Below, piece after piece: positions 60,619 to 64,000 of a stretch of 64,000 nucleotides of DNA. The first letter of the stretch is position 1, and each line of letters begins with the position of its first letter. The notes beneath the pieces are model-generated. The model was not told the origin of the DNA. It saw only the letters and a program-made list of their open reading frames with translations, and ran no database searches. The DNA comes from Limibacillus halophilus (GTDB lineage: Bacteria > Pseudomonadota > Alphaproteobacteria > Kiloniellales > CECT-8803), in the NCBI RefSeq assembly GCF_014191775.1, contig NZ_JACHXA010000010.1:93165-157164 (forward strand). Reading direction: 5' to 3'. A program made the translations under genes and the position numbers.

Positions 60619-61521
60619 TCAGAAGAGGCTCTTCTGGATTTCTGGAAACAACCACTCAGTAAAGGCCACGACGTTTTTGTTGCGTTGATTACGGGGGGGC
60701 ACGACAAGGTAATATGTCAAACCTATAAATTCACCCTGTAAGGCATTGTTAGAAAAAGGAACAAGCCATTGTTCTTTCACGGCGTTTCGGACCAGTATCG
60801 AGCTTACAAGGGCAATTCCCTGACCCGCCAAAGCGGCCTGAATGACGTGATGTTCCTGGTCAAACCGCCTTACAGTGTAGTTAGCTTGACTTTCCTCGCG
60901 TCCTTGTTGATTGATAAGCGCTTCCCAGGCAATAGGCGGCAATGATTTGTTCACCCACTCAGTTTCCAGAAGTTGAGCGTCATTTAGGTTAGTGAATTTA
61001 TCAAGGTATGCTGGAGTAGCGTACATTCCAAATTTTTCAGTAACTAGTTTTGATGCGTGAGGCTGCGCGGGATCGTACTGCCCATAGCTGATCGCAAGAT
61101 CAATGCGACGGTCACGCATGACATCAATTTTTTGCTCTCCTGTTTGAATGGAAACATCAATACCAGGATTTGCCTCGTAAAATTTTTCTAGGTTTGGCAC
61201 CAGCCACATGGAGGCAAATGAAGATGTTGTACTAATAGTCAGCATCTCTTTTGAGCCGACGATATCGTTGACGGTCTCGTTGATCTGCCGAAAGACGTTG
61301 AATGTAGTATCTGAAAGTAATTCCCCGTCTCTGGTTAGCTTGACAGCGCGGATCTGGCGCTCAAACAAACGAGTCCCAAGCCCCTCCTCCAATGTCTTGA
61401 TTTGGTGAGAGACCGCCGTTGGCGTCACATGTAACTCGTCAGCTGCTTTTTTGAAGCTTTTCAGTCTTGCAGCAGCATCAAAAGTTCTAAGAACATTAAG
61501 GGATGGCAGCTTCGAGTACAT
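60619..61521 (-). CDS. LysR-family regulator of the azoreductase pair
   Basis: 300 residues from the ATG at 61521, where the LysR helix-turn-helix begins (LPSLNVLRTFDAAARLKSFKKAADELHVTPTAVSHQIKTLEEGLG over residues 4-47, two parts). A longer frame to 61611 has no homology at its start. Divergent from the azoreductase gene with 119 bp between. Codons and base composition are clearly AT-richer than the genes left of 60.5 kb, as is its partner's, so the pair was probably gained together. Confidence 0.85.
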   Translation of the reverse strand: MYSKLPSLNVLRTFDAAARLKSFKKAADELHVTPTAVSHQIKTLEEGLGTRLFERQIRAVKLTRDGELLSDTTFNVFRQINETVNDIVGSKEMLTISTTSSFASMWLVPNLEKFYEANPGIDVSIQTGEQKIDVMRDRRIDLAISYGQYDPAQPHASKLVTEKFGMYATPAYLDKFTNLNDAQLLETEWVNKSLPPIAWEALINQQGREESQANYTVRRFDQEHHVIQAALAGQGIALVSSILVRNAVKEQWLVPFSNNALQGEFIGLTYYLVVPPRNQRNKNVVAFTEWLFPEIQKSLF

Positions 61522-61640
61522 TAAACACCTCAGTCTAGGTGAATTTTTTTCATCCATAACTAAGAATTCGTCATTCGTCAAATACCCTTTCAAGGGCCAC
61601 ATTTCTTTCAACAGTCAATAGGCCCATGAAAGGACACCAG

Positions 61641-62306
61641 ATGAAAACTCTGCTTCACATAGATGCCAGTGCAAGAAAAACAGACAATCCAGTACCAGCA
61701 TACAACTCGATATCAAAATCAATTGCGGCCACATTTATAGAGACATGGCGTACATTTAATAATGAAGATAAAATCATCTATAGGGATGTGGGCGACAACC
61801 CACCTGACTTTATCAGTCAAGACTGGATTGCCGCTGTTTTTACGCCAGATAACGCCAAAACCGACAATCAAAAGGCTTTGCTTTCATTGTCAGATACATT
61901 GATCAGTGAGGTAGAGCAGGCTGACATCATTGTCATGTCATCATCCATGTACAATTACGGCATGCCTGCCACCTTGAAGGCCTGGTTTGATCAAGTGATC
62001 CGCATCCACAAGACATTCTCCTTTGACTTGGCTCGTGGAGACTTTCCGCTAGAACCCATTATGTCAGGTAAAATACTGGTATTGATAACTTCCAGCGGTG
62101 AGTTTGGTTTCGGAATTGGTGGTATCCGCGAAAAAATGAATCACTTAGGCCCTCATATACAGACATTGAGCCATTATTTGGGCGTTGAAACATTCCACGA
62201 GATTAACGCCGAGTATCAAGAGTTTAACGACGACCGGCACAGAGATTCTGTCACAAACGCCCACAAGGCAGCGGAAGGTCTGGCTCTGAAACTGGCCAAT
62301 TTCTAA
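61641..62306 (+). CDS. FMN-dependent NADH-azoreductase / flavodoxin-fold oxidoreductase
   Basis: 221 residues from the ATG at 61641 (AAGGA 6 nt upstream; another ATG is 15 nt earlier). Flavodoxin-like fold: LLHIDASARK at the FMN phosphate loop, then SSSMYNYGMPATLKAWFDQVIR and ITSSGEFGFGIGG. AzoR-type enzymes reduce quinones and azo bonds with NADH and are often controlled by a divergent LysR, as here. Composition is AT-richer than the rest of the window. Between tRNA-end copies A and B. Confidence 0.85.
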   Translation: MKTLLHIDASARKTDNPVPAYNSISKSIAATFIETWRTFNNEDKIIYRDVGDNPPDFISQDWIAAVFTPDNAKTDNQKALLSLSDTLISEVEQADIIVMSSSMYNYGMPATLKAWFDQVIRIHKTFSFDLARGDFPLEPIMSGKILVLITSSGEFGFGIGGIREKMNHLGPHIQTLSHYLGVETFHEINAEYQEFNDDRHRDSVTNAHKAAEGLALKLANF

Positions 62307-62485
62307 AAGTGTACAGATAGTGGGAATCATCATATACACCGATTCTGTGCGCCCATTCTGCGGAGAACTCTAAAGGGTTCTCTCACAAAGATAGACTGTC
62401 GTTAGTTTCGTGGGCGGAATTTGAACACTTCGATTTTTCGGTGAATTATCCGCCTCTCCGCCTGCTTCCTATTTGCTTCCCAGCA

Positions 62486-62516
62486 TAGAAAAAGGGCTTA
62501 GCCTTGTTTGGCTAAA
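62486..62516 (-). terminator. terminator next to tRNA-end copy B
   Basis: On the minus strand GGGTTTAGCC-AAACAA-GGCTAAGCCC followed by TTTTTC, an intrinsic terminator shape. It lies directly after the copy B tRNA end (minus strand order), as the terminator of the real tRNA gene does at 63865-63890, so the whole tRNA-end-plus-terminator unit is duplicated. Confidence 0.6.
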
Positions 62517-62541
62517 CCCTTGATATTGTTGGTTGCGGGGG
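62517..62541. repeat. att-like repeat, tRNA 3' end copy B
   Basis: 25 bp identical, with one difference, to 63895-63919 (tRNA 3' end plus trailer). The tRNA body does not continue: after GGGGG the sequence is unrelated, so this is a tRNA end only. Confidence 0.7.
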
Positions 62542-62565
62542 CCTGAAACCACCGACCGTTTACCC

Positions 62566-62604
62566 GGTATTGTCAGAAGAGTTTTGGTTGAGAGAACTTG
62601 TGCC
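62566..62604. repeat. imperfect direct repeat, left copy
   Basis: Starts GGTATTGTCAGAAGA and resembles 63601-63641 (GGTATTGTCAAAAGA...) over about 40 bases with several differences and a 2-bp gap. The pair brackets the YczE gene, just right of copy B and just left of the integrase fragment. Confidence 0.5.
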
Positions 62605-62614
62605 ATCGCCTAGC

Positions 62615-62763
62615 CCGCGCACACTCATTGTCACGGATAGATTCCGATTGTATGGCGCCGCACTCAGGGAAGTAAGGGCTGCTGATTGCAAGGAATGCGG
62701 CCGCTGGCCGAACAACCAAGTAGAAAGCTCACACCTGCCCTTTCGACGATGGGAGCGGAGCTA
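62615..62763 (+). pseudogene. IS6-family transposase fragment
   Basis: The frame ...LIVTDRFRLYGAALREVRAADCKECGRW and then NNQVESSHLPFRRWERS ends at a stop. It matches the DDE-containing C-terminal half of IS6/IS240-type transposases (VTDKLRSYGAALRE, ECGRWLNNRAENSHLPFRRRER pattern). Only about 50 codons remain, with changes, so this is a dead insertion-sequence remnant with no visible terminal repeats. Confidence 0.7.
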
Positions 62764-62946
62764 ATTGGAGATCGTCATCGTTCGCGCGCGTGCTCTGTAA
62801 ATGCCGTGTAAGTGCCAAGCTTTCTGTGTACCATCCACACGGTCACAACCCCCAATCGCTAACGCTTTTTCGTGGATCTGGCTTTGAAATTTCTTTCGGT
62901 CAAATCAGTCCCAATTCTCCGATGGAGTTCGCCAAAGGCTTTTACC

Positions 62947-63588
62947 ATGAGGCCGCCATTGATATCGCTCGCGTTCCTCATCGTTGGCTTGTTGGTATTT
63001 GGTCTGGGAGAAGCATTACTGGTCGCCGCGGGTGTCGGCGTGAGCCCCTGGACCGTGTTCGCCCAGGGCGTGACCCATGTAACAGGTTGGAGCCTGGGAT
63101 TAGCGACCTTTGTCACCAGCGTATGCGTTTTAATTTCATGGATTCCGCTCAAACAGACACCCGGGATTGGAACGGTCCTCAACGCAATCATAATAGCGTT
63201 GGTGTTGGAATTTGTGCTACCCTTTCTGCCAACATTTGAATCCTACGCCGCAAACGCGGTGCTGGCTCTGGCGGGGGTGCTGGTGACCGGATTCGGCGGG
63301 GCCATCTACCTGATCGCGAACTTGGGTCCAGGCCCCAGAGACGGCCTTATGACCGGGCTTCAGTCTGTCACACATCAACCCATCGCACTCGTGCGCACCT
63401 GTCTTGAGTTGACGGTCGTTGCGATCGGCTGGGCTTTGGGTGGCACGCTCGGCCTGGGCACGGTTTTCTTTGCCTTGGGTATTGGACCAGCAATGGCAGC
63501 CGGTATGCAAATTCTGCAGCTTCGGAGTACCGCGCACTCAAAGTTACCGGAACAGCCAAAAAGGCAGTGTCAGAGCAAATCGCATTGA
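62947..63588 (+). CDS. YczE/YitT-like integral membrane protein
   Basis: 213 residues from the ATG at 62947; the longer frame upstream is rejected. About six helices. LVFGLGEALLVAAGVGVSPWTVFAQGV, GTVLNAIIIALVL and the loop GPGPRDGLMTGLQ are the features of the YczE membrane family. Function unknown; often found beside transcription regulators. Here it lies in the islet between tRNA-end copies B and C and is the only intact gene there. Confidence 0.72.
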   Translation: MRPPLISLAFLIVGLLVFGLGEALLVAAGVGVSPWTVFAQGVTHVTGWSLGLATFVTSVCVLISWIPLKQTPGIGTVLNAIIIALVLEFVLPFLPTFESYAANAVLALAGVLVTGFGGAIYLIANLGPGPRDGLMTGLQSVTHQPIALVRTCLELTVVAIGWALGGTLGLGTVFFALGIGPAMAAGMQILQLRSTAHSKLPEQPKRQCQSKSH

Positions 63589-63600
63589 AGCGGACAAGGC

Positions 63601-63641
63601 GGTATTGTCAAAAGAACGTCGGTTGAGAGGAGACCTGTGCC
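63601..63641. repeat. imperfect direct repeat, right copy
   Basis: Partner of 62566-62604: both run from GGTATTGTCA to a TGTGCC end, with a two-base gap. They may be remnants of one mobile element on both sides of the YczE gene. Confidence 0.5.
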
Positions 63642-63719
63642 GCCCCCGTGTGCAGGCTCAATTTCCCGGCACCACTGGCGGCCCGATTGGAAGGATCCAG
63701 AAGATATTGAGGAGGATCC

Positions 63720-63893
63720 GTGACGCCGCTTGGCCTGAGCGATGTTAGATTGCACGACCTACGGCACACCGTTGGCAGCCTGGCGAATAGGGCTGGACTA
63801 ACACAGAGACAGATCGCAGACCTGCTGGGCCACCGGCAAATGGCTACACCATGCCCACAAGAGAAAAGCCGGCTCATTTCTGAACCGGCCTAA
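63720..63893 (+). pseudogene. tyrosine integrase C-terminal fragment
   Basis: The frame contains LHDLRHTVGSLANRAGLTQRQIADLLGHRQMAT, that is, the HxxR box (HDLRHT) and following helix and LLGH of tyrosine recombinases, then runs into unrelated sequence and stops at the tRNA terminator. The catalytic Tyr lies beyond and is lost. It is a remnant of the element that used the adjacent initiator tRNA as its attachment site. Confidence 0.72.
63865..63890 (-). terminator. intrinsic terminator of the initiator tRNA gene
   Basis: On the minus strand GCCGGTTCA-GAAA-TGAGCCGGC followed by TTTTCTCTT. It begins shortly after the tRNA 3' end (63908) and is the unit duplicated at copies A and B. Confidence 0.65.
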
Positions 63894-63894
63894 G

Positions 63895-63907
63895 CCCTTG
63901 ATATTAT

Positions 63908-63919
<12 letters not shown>
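63895..63919. repeat. att-like repeat, tRNA 3' end copy C (within tRNA gene)
   Basis: The tRNA's own 3' end and trailer, one mismatch from 62517-62541. This is the intact attachment site. Confidence 0.65.
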
Positions 63920-63984
<65 letters not shown>

Positions 63985-64000
63985 TTAATGCTTTGGTCCG

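Overview
The window reads as a GC-rich alphaproteobacterial chromosome, most likely Rhodospirillales or a relative (Kiloniella/Rhodovibrio-type), although the genus cannot be fixed from sequence alone. The pointers are an encapsulated-ferritin-like protein close to the Rhodospirillum one, a fused narK-narGHJI-ppiC operon, a cyanide-insensitive-type bd oxidase, several small conserved alphaproteobacterial proteins, and an initiator tRNA with an A:U pair where E. coli has the first of its three anticodon-stem G:C pairs.

Layout. 0-5.3 kb: end of a SPOR protein, two small secreted proteins, a 2OG-Fe oxygenase, glyoxalase I, a ModE-like regulator/MFS pair and an orphan EncFtn. 5.4-14.9 kb: a methylated-amine block, with a minus-strand operon (XRE-cupin regulator, two GcvT-family FAD demethylating dehydrogenases, a non-pyrrolysine MttB-family methyltransferase) beside a LysR regulator divergent from a gamma-butyrobetaine dioxygenase-like enzyme. 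Together these could take carnitine precursors or betaines stepwise to simpler amines and one-carbon units. 14.9-24.4 kb: a polytopic glucosyltransferase, NrtS, cydAB plus a 39-codon CydX/DUF2474-like subunit not previously in a long ORF, a Tat multicopper oxidase, Uup, TfoX and a HAD phosphatase. 24.5-28.3 kb: three proteins of unknown function. 28.3-34.9 kb: a B12-dependent mutase-like fusion overlapping a phytanoyl-CoA dioxygenase-like gene, then an ALDH / M24 hydrolase / nitrilase operon.

35-41 kb: a MarR regulator and an RND(MMPL)-LolA-like fusion followed by an outer-membrane barrel, tied together by three copies of a TGTA-N2-TACA palindrome. 41-45 kb: an ALDH, two very small genes, a transglutaminase-like protein and a small membrane protein. 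45.2-55.7 kb: the respiratory nitrate reductase operon with a good FNR-type box in front of it, every gene overlapping or nearly overlapping the next. With cydAB and nrtS it describes a cell moving between micro-oxic and nitrate respiration.

55.7-64 kb is more fluid: a deleted dehydratase pseudogene, tautomerase/LysR, TetR/homocysteine methyltransferase-like, DUF1127/GNAT, and finally an islet next to the initiator tRNA. There the tRNA 3' end plus a terminator hairpin occurs three times (60.5, 62.5, 63.9 kb), bracketing an AT-richer LysR/azoreductase pair and a YczE-like gene, with remnants of an IS6-type transposase and a tyrosine integrase between them. No CRISPR array, rRNA or intact transposase was seen.
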